From Clostridia bacterium (GTDB lineage: Bacteria; Bacillota; Clostridia; Christensenellales; Borkfalkiaceae): 64,000 nucleotides of DNA. Where the stretch lies: NCBI GenBank assembly GCA_028720205.1, contig JAQYLE010000039.1, forward strand, positions 1 to 64,000, written 5' to 3'. The translations under genes and the position numbers were made by a program. Under the pieces are notes generated by a model. It worked only from the letters and a program-made list of their open reading frames with translations, had not been told where the DNA came from and did no database searches. Of this stretch, positions 9,567 through 18,761 are shown piece after piece (positions within the stretch are counted from its first letter, which is position 1; each line of letters begins with the position of its first letter).

Positions 9567-10241
9567 ATGGAAGATACGCCGTTAAAAATAAAAAACGCCG
9601 CGTTTATTACGTCGGCGGCAACCGCGGCGCAGTTTTTAAAAACGGGGAAGCCGTTAATAGCCGTCTGCGGTAAATCAAACGTGGGCAAAAGCACGTTTAT
9701 CAACATGCTGGCGGGGCAGAAACGTCTTGCCAGAACAAGCGCGGCGCCGGGGCGCACGAGGCTGGTGAATTATTTCGACTTCGGGCAATTTATTCTCGCC
9801 GACCTGCCCGGGTACGGCTATGCGGAAGTTTCTAAGGCGGAAAAAGCCAAATGGTCGAAAACGCTCGACGCTTTTTTCGGGCAGAAAAGCCGCCTTGCGC
9901 ATGTGTTTCTGCTGCTCGATTGCCGGCACGACCCCACCGCCGAAGATTTGCAGATGCTCAATTACCTCAACTACCACATCGTGCCCTTTACCGCGGTTCT
10001 TACCAAAACGGATAAACTTTCTAAAATGAAACTGAAAGAACAGACGGTGAAGATCGCCGCGAAAGCGGGGCTTGCAGCGGGTAACGTTATCGCCACCAGC
10101 GGCGAAACGCGCGCGGGAAAAGATGAAATTCTGCAAAAAATCGCGCGGATTATCGCGTTGCAAACCGAGCGCGCCAAAAGCGACGGGGAAACAAACAAGA
10201 TAACCGAACCGAACGGAACGGAACAAGCCGCAAACGAATAA
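9567..10241 (+). CDS. engB: Ribosome biogenesis GTP-binding protein EngB/YsxC
   Basis: Essential small GTPase needed for late 50S subunit assembly. G1 is GKSNVGKST, G3 is DLPGYG and G4 is TKTDK, all in family order. The ATG follows GAGGAGAACGAAT. It lies 54 bp after lon, the usual ysxC position, and probably shares its transcript. At 224 aa it is slightly long because of a polar Lys/Glu/Asn-rich C-terminal tail (TERAKSDGETNKITEPNG). Confidence 0.95.
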   Translation: MEDTPLKIKNAAFITSAATAAQFLKTGKPLIAVCGKSNVGKSTFINMLAGQKRLARTSAAPGRTRLVNYFDFGQFILADLPGYGYAEVSKAEKAKWSKTLDAFFGQKSRLAHVFLLLDCRHDPTAEDLQMLNYLNYHIVPFTAVLTKTDKLSKMKLKEQTVKIAAKAGLAAGNVIATSGETRAGKDEILQKIARIIALQTERAKSDGETNKITEPNGTEQAANE

Positions 10242-10267
10242 AAACGCGCCTGTAACGAGATAAAACA

Positions 10268-10297
10268 AACCGACCGCAAAATATATCGCGGTCGGTT
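10268..10297. terminator. Terminator between convergent engB and ABC fusion gene
   Basis: Perfect 10-bp stem AACCGACCGC / GCGGTCGGTT with a 10-nt AT-rich loop, located in the 78 bp between the convergent stops. The T-rich side is weak on the plus strand (TTATTTCG). Confidence 0.6.
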
Positions 10298-10319
10298 ATT
10301 TCGTTGCGACAAGAGGCGA

Positions 10320-13300
10320 TTACAGCGCTCTGATCGCCTCTACGGGTTTCTTCCTCGCCGCGGAGAACACGGGCAGGAAGGTGGCGATAGCGGAAGTGGC
10401 TACGGCGATACCGAGAAGTATGGCGATAGAAGCGCCGCCGAATACGAAGATAGAGGCGTTTATCGTATCGGCAAGTTCGGCGTTAATAATACGGCACCCG
10501 AAGATACTGCCGGCAACGCCCAGCGCAAAGCAGATGAGGGCGATGACGGACGCTTCGGAGAAGAAGATTTTAAACACGTCGGCGCCGCGCGCGCCCACCG
10601 CGCGTAAAATGCCGATTTCTTTCTTCTTATACGAAATAGACGTAGCGATGAAACCGGAAAGCAGCAACATCGAGAACGCCGCCAGCACGATGCCTATCCA
10701 CATAAAGATTTTAGACATTTCTTCCACCATCGAGTTTACCATATCCAACGTTTGCCCCGCGGCGTTTCCGATAAAGATTCGCGCGTCGTTTTCGTCGTAA
10801 TCGTACGAGAACATGGCAAGATCGCTTCTGTGAGCGGAAGAATACGGGAAGAATACCGCGTCGTAAACGGCGTTTTCCGGCTGAACGTATTTTGTAGAGA
10901 TCGTTTCGTTATTCCGATAAGAATGCACGCCGTTTTCTTCGGCAATCGTTTTAAAAGCGTTGTAATCGGTATCGTTGAAGAACATGAGAAGCGAGGTGTT
11001 GTAACGGGCAACGCCTACAACGGAAAACGTTTTTGCCGAGGACGAAACGGCTTCGTTATAATCCTGAACGTACACTTTTGAAGTAACGGAAAGAAGGTTT
11101 TTCTCGTTCATCTCTGTTAAAAGCGCGGCGTATACCTGCTGTATTTCCTCATCGGAAAGGGAAATCTGATTGTATTTTCCCGTTACTTCGTCGTAAAGAT
11201 CGTAATAGCCCTGATTGGCGACGTACCGCCATTCGCTAAACGATTTTTCCGCGCCGAACAGGGTAAGATTTTTATTGAACAGAGCATTGACCGTTTTATA
11301 GAACAGGGCGTGTTGATAATACGTTCCGCTTTCGCCCGTAAGCGATAACAGGAAGTCGTACGCCGCCTGTTCCGAGGCGTCGGGCGTTGTTTCTTCCGTC
11401 AGCCACCAGGGAATATAATCCATGTATTCTCCGTAGTCGTTCGTTGAAAATTCCGTTCGTAAAGCGTTTATCAAGCCGTCGGAATAGTGTTGAAAGGAAT
11501 ACAGCCACTCCTGAAAAGCGGGCGCGCTTAAAACGACTTCGCCCGCGCCTACGGACGATTTCCCCGTAAGATACACCGTTTTTACCTTATCCGATAAAAG
11601 CGACGCGGGAAGATAAGGCATATACAAATAAGAAGGTTGGCTTTCAAGCGGATTTTCGAATAAAGTCGCCTGATACGCCCAGTCGATATAATCGTTTAAC
11701 GCGTCGTTTTCAGAAGAAGAATTTTTTTCCGCGATCAGCGCGTCCGTCGTATTTTTATTGAAGAACGCGATTAAATGATAGCCGTCGGTAACCGAAACGG
11801 CGATTTGTTCGATTACGTTCTGCTCTTCTTTTGAGGCGCCGTCCTTTATTTTTTCCGTTTTGTATCTTTCGTATTCGGCGGGGAAATTTTTATCGCCGCT
11901 ATCGAAAATACCTACGATTTTAAACGAGGAGGGAACGGCGGAAGAAGAATAACTTTCGAACGTAACCGTTTTTCCTATAAGTTGCTGCGCCGAAGTAACG
12001 TCGGCGTATTTTGCCGCAACCAAAGCGGAAGCCGTATACGTAGATATACATATTTCGTCGTCGTTTACGGGATATGCGCCCGCCGTGATTTTGCTTCTGA
12101 ACGCGTGCCCTTCGGGCAGATACGTCCCGTACGCTATTTTCCGCGCGTCAAGCGAATAACCCGCATAATAATACGAACCTAACTCCGAAACGTTTACGCC
12201 GCTGATTGTCTTTTCCGTTTTAATTACGCCGAACGCTTCTTCGCCGAACGTTGCGGCGATTTTTTTCACCTCTTCTTCCGTCATTTTTGTGGAGGAAGAA
12301 GTGGTATAAGAATAAGAGTCGCCGTCGGGATACGTTCCCGCGCGGGTGTATTGATACGTTTTATCCACGTGCAGAACGGTTACGCCCGAATCGTCCAGCG
12401 TCTGGTACAGCGTTTCGTTTTTATCGTAAAACGTCAGCGTGGAAAAAAGCCCGAACATGATAAACGCCACCGAGCACATAAGCACCGTGAAAATCAGGCG
12501 GAACGGCTTTGATTTCAAGCCCGAAACGCCTATTTTAAACGCGTGCCTGAGGGGTAGTTTCGAACGGATAAAATGCGTTTTTTTCGGGTCGTACTGTTTT
12601 TTGGGAAGTTTCTTTTCGTCGGTTTCGGCAAAAAATTCTTTGCCGCCCTCTTCGGTGATGTGGCTCGCCTTTTTAAAATCGGCTATTTCTTTTTCGCCGC
12701 TCGCGATCATCGCGCCTTTGTGATTGGATAAAAACGCGTAAATATAGCGGTAGTCCTGTTCGGTAAGCGCGGCGCCGTCTTTTACGGCAAGCGTGTTTTC
12801 GCCGATGACGGAAAGATTTTCGCCGAGTTGTTGCGCCGCCGCCGCTTTTTTGGTTACGTCGGATATAATTTTGCCGTCTTTCAGTTCTATGATTCGGTCG
12901 GCGTATTCCTCCGCGGAATCGCGGTCGTGCGAAACCACGATTACCAGTTTCTTTTCGGAAAGTTTTTTCAGCGTGTCGAACACCTGTTTTCCCGTGGCGG
13001 AATCGAGCGCGCCCGTCGGTTCGTCCGCCATAATGATCTGCGGTTGTTTAATCAGGGCGCGGGCGATGGCGATACGCTGTTTCTGTCCGCCGGAAAGAGT
13101 GTTCGGCTTTCTGTGCGCGTACGCGCCCAACTCCACTTCGTCCAGCAGCGCTTTAATGGCTTTTTTGTCTTTCGGCTTGCCCTGCAATTCCAGCGCGAGG
13201 GCGATATTGTCCTCCACCGTAAATTCGTTTAAAATGTTGTATTCCTGAAAGACGAACCCGATAAACGTGTTGCGGTACGAATCGAAGTCGCTCTGCGAGA

Positions 13301-13517
13301 AATTTTTGCTGGAACGCCCTTTTACGATGATTTCGCCCGAAGTAGGCGAATCCAGACCGCCGCAGACGTTTAACAACGTGGATTTACCGCTGCCGCTTTT
13401 CCCCAGAAGAAAGACAAGCCCTTTTTCGGGAAAGCGTACGGAAACGTCGTCGAGCGCCTTTGTTTCCGCGCCGCCTTTGGTTTTGTATATTTTTGTTAAA
13501 TGAATTGCTTCCAACAT
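10320..13517 (-). CDS. ABC transporter ATPase-permease fusion (LolD/MacB type)
   Basis: A single 1065-aa polypeptide joining an ABC ATPase to an FtsX-type permease. The ATPase (about residues 1-240) has Walker A GKSGSGKST, signature LSGGQKQRIAIARAL and Walker B IIMADEPTGALDS. A linker follows, then a first membrane helix (LIFTVLMCSVAFIMFGLF) and a large extracytoplasmic region of about 550 residues. Three C-terminal helices are consistent with FtsX (IVLAAFSMLLLSGFIATSI, VIALICFALGVAG, IAILLGIAVATSAIATFLP). Such MacB/LolD-class proteins are mechanotransducers or peptide and lipid exporters, often for antimicrobial peptide resistance. The substrate here is unknown. The ATG at 13517 is chosen because the ATPase begins there; AAGGAG lies 16 nt upstream, rather far. 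Confidence 0.88.
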   Translation of the reverse strand: MLEAIHLTKIYKTKGGAETKALDDVSVRFPEKGLVFLLGKSGSGKSTLLNVCGGLDSPTSGEIIVKGRSSKNFSQSDFDSYRNTFIGFVFQEYNILNEFTVEDNIALALELQGKPKDKKAIKALLDEVELGAYAHRKPNTLSGGQKQRIAIARALIKQPQIIMADEPTGALDSATGKQVFDTLKKLSEKKLVIVVSHDRDSAEEYADRIIELKDGKIISDVTKKAAAAQQLGENLSVIGENTLAVKDGAALTEQDYRYIYAFLSNHKGAMIASGEKEIADFKKASHITEEGGKEFFAETDEKKLPKKQYDPKKTHFIRSKLPLRHAFKIGVSGLKSKPFRLIFTVLMCSVAFIMFGLFSTLTFYDKNETLYQTLDDSGVTVLHVDKTYQYTRAGTYPDGDSYSYTTSSSTKMTEEEVKKIAATFGEEAFGVIKTEKTISGVNVSELGSYYYAGYSLDARKIAYGTYLPEGHAFRSKITAGAYPVNDDEICISTYTASALVAAKYADVTSAQQLIGKTVTFESYSSSAVPSSFKIVGIFDSGDKNFPAEYERYKTEKIKDGASKEEQNVIEQIAVSVTDGYHLIAFFNKNTTDALIAEKNSSSENDALNDYIDWAYQATLFENPLESQPSYLYMPYLPASLLSDKVKTVYLTGKSSVGAGEVVLSAPAFQEWLYSFQHYSDGLINALRTEFSTNDYGEYMDYIPWWLTEETTPDASEQAAYDFLLSLTGESGTYYQHALFYKTVNALFNKNLTLFGAEKSFSEWRYVANQGYYDLYDEVTGKYNQISLSDEEIQQVYAALLTEMNEKNLLSVTSKVYVQDYNEAVSSSAKTFSVVGVARYNTSLLMFFNDTDYNAFKTIAEENGVHSYRNNETISTKYVQPENAVYDAVFFPYSSAHRSDLAMFSYDYDENDARIFIGNAAGQTLDMVNSMVEEMSKIFMWIGIVLAAFSMLLLSGFIATSISYKKKEIGILRAVGARGADVFKIFFSEASVIALICFALGVAGSIFGCRIINAELADTINASIFVFGGASIAILLGIAVATSAIATFLPVFSAARKKPVEAIRAL

Positions 13518-13584
13518 GGCTTTGCGTATTTGTCTCCTTGATTTTATTCGGCGATATTGTAAAATAATACCGTTTTGTTTGATT

Positions 13585-13613
13585 ATTATATCATACAATT
13601 GATTAAAAAGCAA
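13585..13613 (-). promoter_or_regulatory. Sigma-A promoter of the ABC fusion gene
   Basis: On the minus strand TTGCTT, 17-bp spacer, perfect TATAAT, about 65 bp upstream of the start codon. Confidence 0.75.
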
Positions 13614-13675
13614 GGGAAAAACCGAAGAAACGGCGTTTTACGGTTGCTTTTATGCCGCTTATCCGCCGCCAATGC

Positions 13676-13704
13676 TTGACAAGCGGGGAAGAAAATGGTA
13701 TAAT
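13676..13704 (+). promoter_or_regulatory. Sigma-A promoter of the secB-like gene
   Basis: Consensus TTGACA, 17-bp spacer, TATAAT, 40 bp upstream of the start codon. A strong, apparently constitutive promoter. Confidence 0.85.
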
Positions 13705-13744
13705 AACCGTACGCAAAAAAATTTAATTAAAGGAAGTATATACT

Positions 13745-14191
13745 ATGAAATATGCGTTAAGAGGGATTACCGCGGAAGAACTGAATTATACGGTAAACCG
13801 TATCAAAATGGAAAGAAACGCCAAATTCGAAATCAAACCTCAATTTTCCCGCACGATAAGAAAAGTGCAGGAAAACGACAAACTGTATTTTGTTGCGCTG
13901 GAAGTAAAAGTGGAATCTACCGAGGCCGAACCCAAGCCGTTTAATTTAAAAGCGCGGTTGGTGGGGATTTTCGAAGCCGAGGACGTGAACACCGACGAAG
14001 ACCGTCAGGTGCTCGCCATCTCTACGACGGAAATCGTTTACCCCTATCTTCGCGCCGCGGTGTCCTCTCTTACCGCCAACGCGTTTATCAATCCGCTTAT
14101 TCTGCCTGTGATTCCCGCGGGAACCATGTTCCCCGAAGATCGGGGCGAAGAACCTTCCAAAACGTTTACCTCTCCCGACGCTCTGAACTGA
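13745..14191 (+). CDS. SecB-like protein-export chaperone
   Basis: A 148-aa protein with the SecB fold pattern. A beta-rich body (ARLVGIFEAEDVN) is followed by the helix motif VYPYLRAAVSSLTANAFINPLILP, which matches SecB's FPYAREC..MVSRG.FPQLNL.PV segment. SecB tetramers hold unfolded secretory proteins and hand them to SecA. SecB is typical of Proteobacteria. SecB-like proteins elsewhere can serve export or toxin-antitoxin-chaperone systems, but no toxin-antitoxin pair is adjacent. Start ATG follows AAAGGAAG. The gene is monocistronic, with its own consensus promoter and a downstream hairpin. It may help export the large secreted proteins encoded nearby, which is inference only. Confidence 0.75.
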   Translation: MKYALRGITAEELNYTVNRIKMERNAKFEIKPQFSRTIRKVQENDKLYFVALEVKVESTEAEPKPFNLKARLVGIFEAEDVNTDEDRQVLAISTTEIVYPYLRAAVSSLTANAFINPLILPVIPAGTMFPEDRGEEPSKTFTSPDALN

Positions 14192-14268
14192 GCCGCACGG
14201 AACGAACCCCGGCCCGCGAAAAAACGCGGCGGAAAAAATATAATCTGACTAAGCATAATTAGACTAAG

Positions 14269-14301
14269 CGCGAGGCGTATTTTAACGCCCCGCGTATTTT
14301 T
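14269..14301 (+). terminator. Probable terminator of the secB-like gene
   Basis: Stem CGCGAGGCGT / ACGCCCCGCG (one A-C mismatch), loop of six, followed by TATTTTT, ahead of the tetR promoter. Confidence 0.5.
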
Positions 14302-14333
14302 GCGGCAATTTTTTAAAAGCGCTTTTCAAACGC

Positions 14334-14363
14334 TTGACTACGGGTAAAACAATATGATATAAT
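14334..14363 (+). promoter_or_regulatory. Sigma-A promoter of the TetR-ABC operon
   Basis: TTGACT, 18-bp spacer, TATAAT, about 120 bp upstream of the TetR start. The long leader (14370-14485) shows no obvious palindromic operator. Confidence 0.7.
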
Positions 14364-14485
14364 CTTGTCGTTTAAAATAACAAACGTTATTTATCGTAGA
14401 ACGATTGCGGCGTTAAAAACGGTTGTATTTCAGGCGGCAAAGCGGGCGCGGATAAGGTTTTTTGCGTTGCGGCGCGGAGTAAAAA

Positions 14486-15088
14486 ATGGCGGAGAAGAAA
14501 AAACGGGCGAAGAAAAACGAAATCACGCGGGAAAAGGTAATACAGGCGGCGTTTGAAGAACTGCGGGCAAACGGCACGGAAAAATGGAACGCGCGGACGA
14601 TAGCGCGGCGGGCGGGGTGCTCCACCATGCCGCTGTTCCGACTGTTTAAAAACATGGAAGAGATACGGAACGAGGTGATCGCGCGGGCGGAGCGGGTGTA
14701 CGAATCGTATATAAACGAGGGATTGAAAGAGTCGCTTGCTTACCGCGGCGCAGGCAGAGCGTATATCCGGTTCGCCCGCGAAGAGCCGCAACTTTTTAAA
14801 GCGCTTTGCGTTTCGGAAGAATTTACAAAGAGACCTTTTTCCGCAATCGATCAGACTCTGCCCGGGGTAATGTCGGCGGCGGAACAAACGGGCGACGTAT
14901 GCGGGGAAACGGCGAAGCGCCTGCACGCCTGTATGACGATTTTCTGCCACGGCGCCGCGGTTATGGCGGCTTCGCGCGCGCCCATGGTGCCCGAAGCGAC
15001 GTTCGATACTTTGATGGGCGACGTGTTCCGCGCGTTGAAAGAATATTATAAAACAACGCCCGAAGCGGGCTCGGACATAACGGAATAA
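14486..15088 (+). CDS. TetR/AcrR family transcriptional regulator
   Basis: A 200-aa one-component repressor. The N-terminal HTH is clear (TREKVIQAAFEELRANGTEKWNARTIARRAGCSTMPLFRLFKNMEEI, residues ~13-60, preceded by a basic MAEKKKRAKKNE leader). The C-terminal ligand-binding helices are divergent, as usual. It starts an operon with the ABC ATPase (20 bp downstream) and ABC-2 permease, so it most likely represses this exporter and is released by an exported compound. The ribosome binding site (GCGGAGT) is weak. Confidence 0.88.
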   Translation: MAEKKKRAKKNEITREKVIQAAFEELRANGTEKWNARTIARRAGCSTMPLFRLFKNMEEIRNEVIARAERVYESYINEGLKESLAYRGAGRAYIRFAREEPQLFKALCVSEEFTKRPFSAIDQTLPGVMSAAEQTGDVCGETAKRLHACMTIFCHGAAVMAASRAPMVPEATFDTLMGDVFRALKEYYKTTPEAGSDITE

Positions 15089-15108
15089 TGTAAAACGGAG
15101 GAGGCAGA

Positions 15109-16053
15109 GTGGAAACGAGAGAGGTAAAAAACGCGGCGATACGCGTGGAAAATCTGGTAAAAACGTTTAAAGACGTTCGCGCGGTAGACGGCGTTTCGTT
15201 TGCCGTGGAAGAGGGCGAATTGTTTGCGTTTCTCGGCGAAAACGGCGCGGGGAAAAGCACGAGTATCGCGGTGATCTGCGGGCTTTTGCAAAAAGACGGC
15301 GGCAAGGTGTACGTGGCGGGGCGGGATACGGACGAGAGCGATTCGGCAAAGAGCGAAATCGGCGTGGTGTTTCAAAGCAGCGTGCTGGATAAGGCGCTTT
15401 CCGCGCGCGACAATCTGCGTTCCCGCGCGGCGCTGTACGGCATTGTAGGCAAGGCGTTTCAACAAAGGCTTTGCGAACTGGACGGATTGCTGGCGTTCGG
15501 CGAGTTTATCGATCGTCCCCTTGGCAGATTATCGGGCGGACAGAAACGAAAAATCGATATTGCCCGCGCGCTTGTGCATCATCCGAAAATCCTGATATTA
15601 GACGAGCCGACTACCGGGCTGGATCCGCAGACGAGAAAAACGGTGTGGGAAGCGGTGCAAAAACTCCGGAACGAAGAAAAAATGACGGTGTTTCTCACTA
15701 CGCACTATATGGAAGAAGCGGCCAAAGCCGATTACGTGGTGATACTCGATCGCGGTAAAGTGGCTGCGGAAGGCACGCCGCATATGTTAAAAAACAAGTA
15801 TACGGGCGATTTCATCGTTTTGTACGGCGTTTCGCGCGAGGCTGTGATAAGCGCGCTCGGAAAGGAGTGGCTCGATAAAACCGCGCCCTTTGCGGGCGGC
15901 GTGAAGATCCGCGTGGAAAACACCGCGCAGGCAACGAAACTGATTGTTGCGTACCCCCGGGTATTCAACGATTACGAAGTGCTGAAAGGAAATATGGACG
16001 ACGTGTTTTTGGCGGTTACGGGAAAAACTCTGAAAAAAGGAGTAGAACAATGA
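15109..16053 (+). CDS. ABC transporter ATP-binding protein
   Basis: ATPase of an ABC-2 type exporter (CcmA/YadG class). Walker A is GENGAGKST, signature LSGGQKRKIDIARAL, Walker B LILDEPTTGLDPQ and the switch His is in TTHYMEEA. At 314 aa it includes the extra C-terminal domain common in drug and polyketide-type exporters. It starts with GTG preceded by ACGGAGGAGGCA. The stop overlaps the permease start (ATGA), so the two are translationally coupled. Confidence 0.93.
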   Translation: METREVKNAAIRVENLVKTFKDVRAVDGVSFAVEEGELFAFLGENGAGKSTSIAVICGLLQKDGGKVYVAGRDTDESDSAKSEIGVVFQSSVLDKALSARDNLRSRAALYGIVGKAFQQRLCELDGLLAFGEFIDRPLGRLSGGQKRKIDIARALVHHPKILILDEPTTGLDPQTRKTVWEAVQKLRNEEKMTVFLTTHYMEEAAKADYVVILDRGKVAAEGTPHMLKNKYTGDFIVLYGVSREAVISALGKEWLDKTAPFAGGVKIRVENTAQATKLIVAYPRVFNDYEVLKGNMDDVFLAVTGKTLKKGVEQ

Positions 16054-16994
16054 ACGGAGTAAAAGAAGAAAGCGCGATGAAAAACGTTAACGTAAAAACG
16101 TTCGGGGCAATGGTGAAACGAAACGTAAAACTGTTTTTCAAGGACAAGGGAATGTTCTTTACCTCGCTGATTACGCCGCTTATTTTGCTTGTGTTATACG
16201 GCACGTTTTTGTGGAAAGTTTACGAAAACTCCTTTTTAGAAAGCGTGAAAGCGGCGGGCGGACAAGTGGATGTGAAACTTGTGAAAGGTTGCGTGGGCGG
16301 CGAACTGTTGTCTTCGTTGCTCGCCGTATCCTGCATTACGGTGGCGTTCTGCGCCAATATGCTGATGGTACAGGATAAAGTAAACGGCGTGGATAACGAT
16401 TTTAAAATGACGCCCGTAAAAAGCGGTATGCTGGCGATGTCGTATTACGTCGCCACGCTGATTTCCACGCTGATTATCTCGTTTGTGGCGCTTGGCGCGG
16501 GGCTTGCGTTTATCGCTTTCAAGGGCTGGTATTTATCCGCGCCAGACGTATTGTTGATTATTGTCGACGTAATTATATTGTCTTCGTTCGGCACGGCGCT
16601 TTCCTCGCTGATCGGATATTTTTTAACTTCGCAGGGGCAGATTTCCGCCGTGGGCACTATCGTCAGTTCGTGCTACGGGTTTATCTGCGGCGCGTATATG
16701 CCCGTCTCGCAATTCCCCGCGTGGTTGCAGAAAGTTATTATGTTTCTGCCCGGCACGTACGGCACGTCGCTGGTAAGAACGCATTGCATGGGCGGCGCGT
16801 TTCGCGAAATGGCTACGTCTTTTCCCGCAGAATATATGGAAGAAATTAAAAAAAGCGTGGATTGCGTGCTGTACTTTTTTAATCATAAGGTAAGCGTTTT
16901 TGCCGCGTATGCCGTGTTGATCGGCTCGGTAGCGGCGATTCTGGCGGCATATTGCGCGGTGGTGTATGCAAAAAGCAGAAAAAAACGCAAATAA
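16050..16994 (+). CDS. ABC-2 type transporter permease
   Basis: A 314-aa membrane protein with a cytoplasmic N-terminus followed by six predicted membrane segments. The first is MFFTSLITPLILLVLYGTFLW; later ones include LLSSLLAVSCITVAFCANML, TLIISFVALGAGLAFIAF, VLLIIVDVIILSSFGTALSSLIGYF and a C-terminal VFAAYAVLIGSVAAILAAYC. The conserved GxxxPxxxxP-like segment GAYMPVSQFPAWLQ is typical of ABC-2 permeases. It pairs with the preceding ATPase through an ATGA overlap. The substrate is unknown; TetR control suggests export of a toxic compound. Confidence 0.9.
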   Translation: MNGVKEESAMKNVNVKTFGAMVKRNVKLFFKDKGMFFTSLITPLILLVLYGTFLWKVYENSFLESVKAAGGQVDVKLVKGCVGGELLSSLLAVSCITVAFCANMLMVQDKVNGVDNDFKMTPVKSGMLAMSYYVATLISTLIISFVALGAGLAFIAFKGWYLSAPDVLLIIVDVIILSSFGTALSSLIGYFLTSQGQISAVGTIVSSCYGFICGAYMPVSQFPAWLQKVIMFLPGTYGTSLVRTHCMGGAFREMATSFPAEYMEEIKKSVDCVLYFFNHKVSVFAAYAVLIGSVAAILAAYCAVVYAKSRKKRK

Positions 16995-17070
16995 AAGCCG
17001 CGTTCCCTTCCGTTAAAAAAGGCGCGGCAAAAATAATAAAAGGTATGGGGTAGCGGCGAAACGAACGCGG

Positions 17071-18450
<1,380 letters not shown>

Positions 18451-18502
18451 TTAATGTGCCGCCGAAAACAGGGCGAGAAGCCGGAGGGTTCGGAAAATCG
18501 CA

Positions 18503-18541
18503 CCGCATACGAAAAAACGCGGGGCGGCTTTTCGTATGCGG
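18503..18541. repeat. 13-bp perfect inverted repeat
   Basis: CCGCATACGAAAA and its exact reverse complement are separated by 13 bp, in the intergenic region before the first repeat-protein gene. There is no U-tract outside the stem, so its role (weak terminator or RNA structure) is open. Confidence 0.6.
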
Positions 18542-18654
18542 CAGCCGTCAAAATAGCGCATAGAAAACAACCGATACGGCGTTGAATATCCGCGTATTAT
18601 TTGCATATAAACGCGTTTCAGGGAAGTATTTTCCCAAGTAAAAAAACAAAGATT

Positions 18655-18697
18655 TGTTCAAAATAAAACAATAATAAGAAAATAGAGTCGATTGACT
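18655..18697 (+). promoter_or_regulatory. Upstream element, copy 1 (shared with 23486-23528)
   Basis: Begins TGTTCAAAATAAAACAATAA. It matches the element at 23486 in 36 of 43 positions and has exactly the same 37-bp distance from its first base to the -35 hexamer. Candidate activator site for the AraC regulator encoded at 22522-23334. Confidence 0.6.
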
Positions 18698-18720
18698 GAA
18701 ACGCGCGGCGGTGCTACAAT
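18692..18720 (+). promoter_or_regulatory. Promoter of repeat-protein gene 1
   Basis: TTGACT, 17-bp spacer, TACAAT, about 40 bp upstream of the start codon and directly downstream of the shared element. Confidence 0.65.
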
Positions 18721-18761
18721 TTAAGCGCAATAAAAATAAAAACGCGCTTAAAGGAGGGAAA

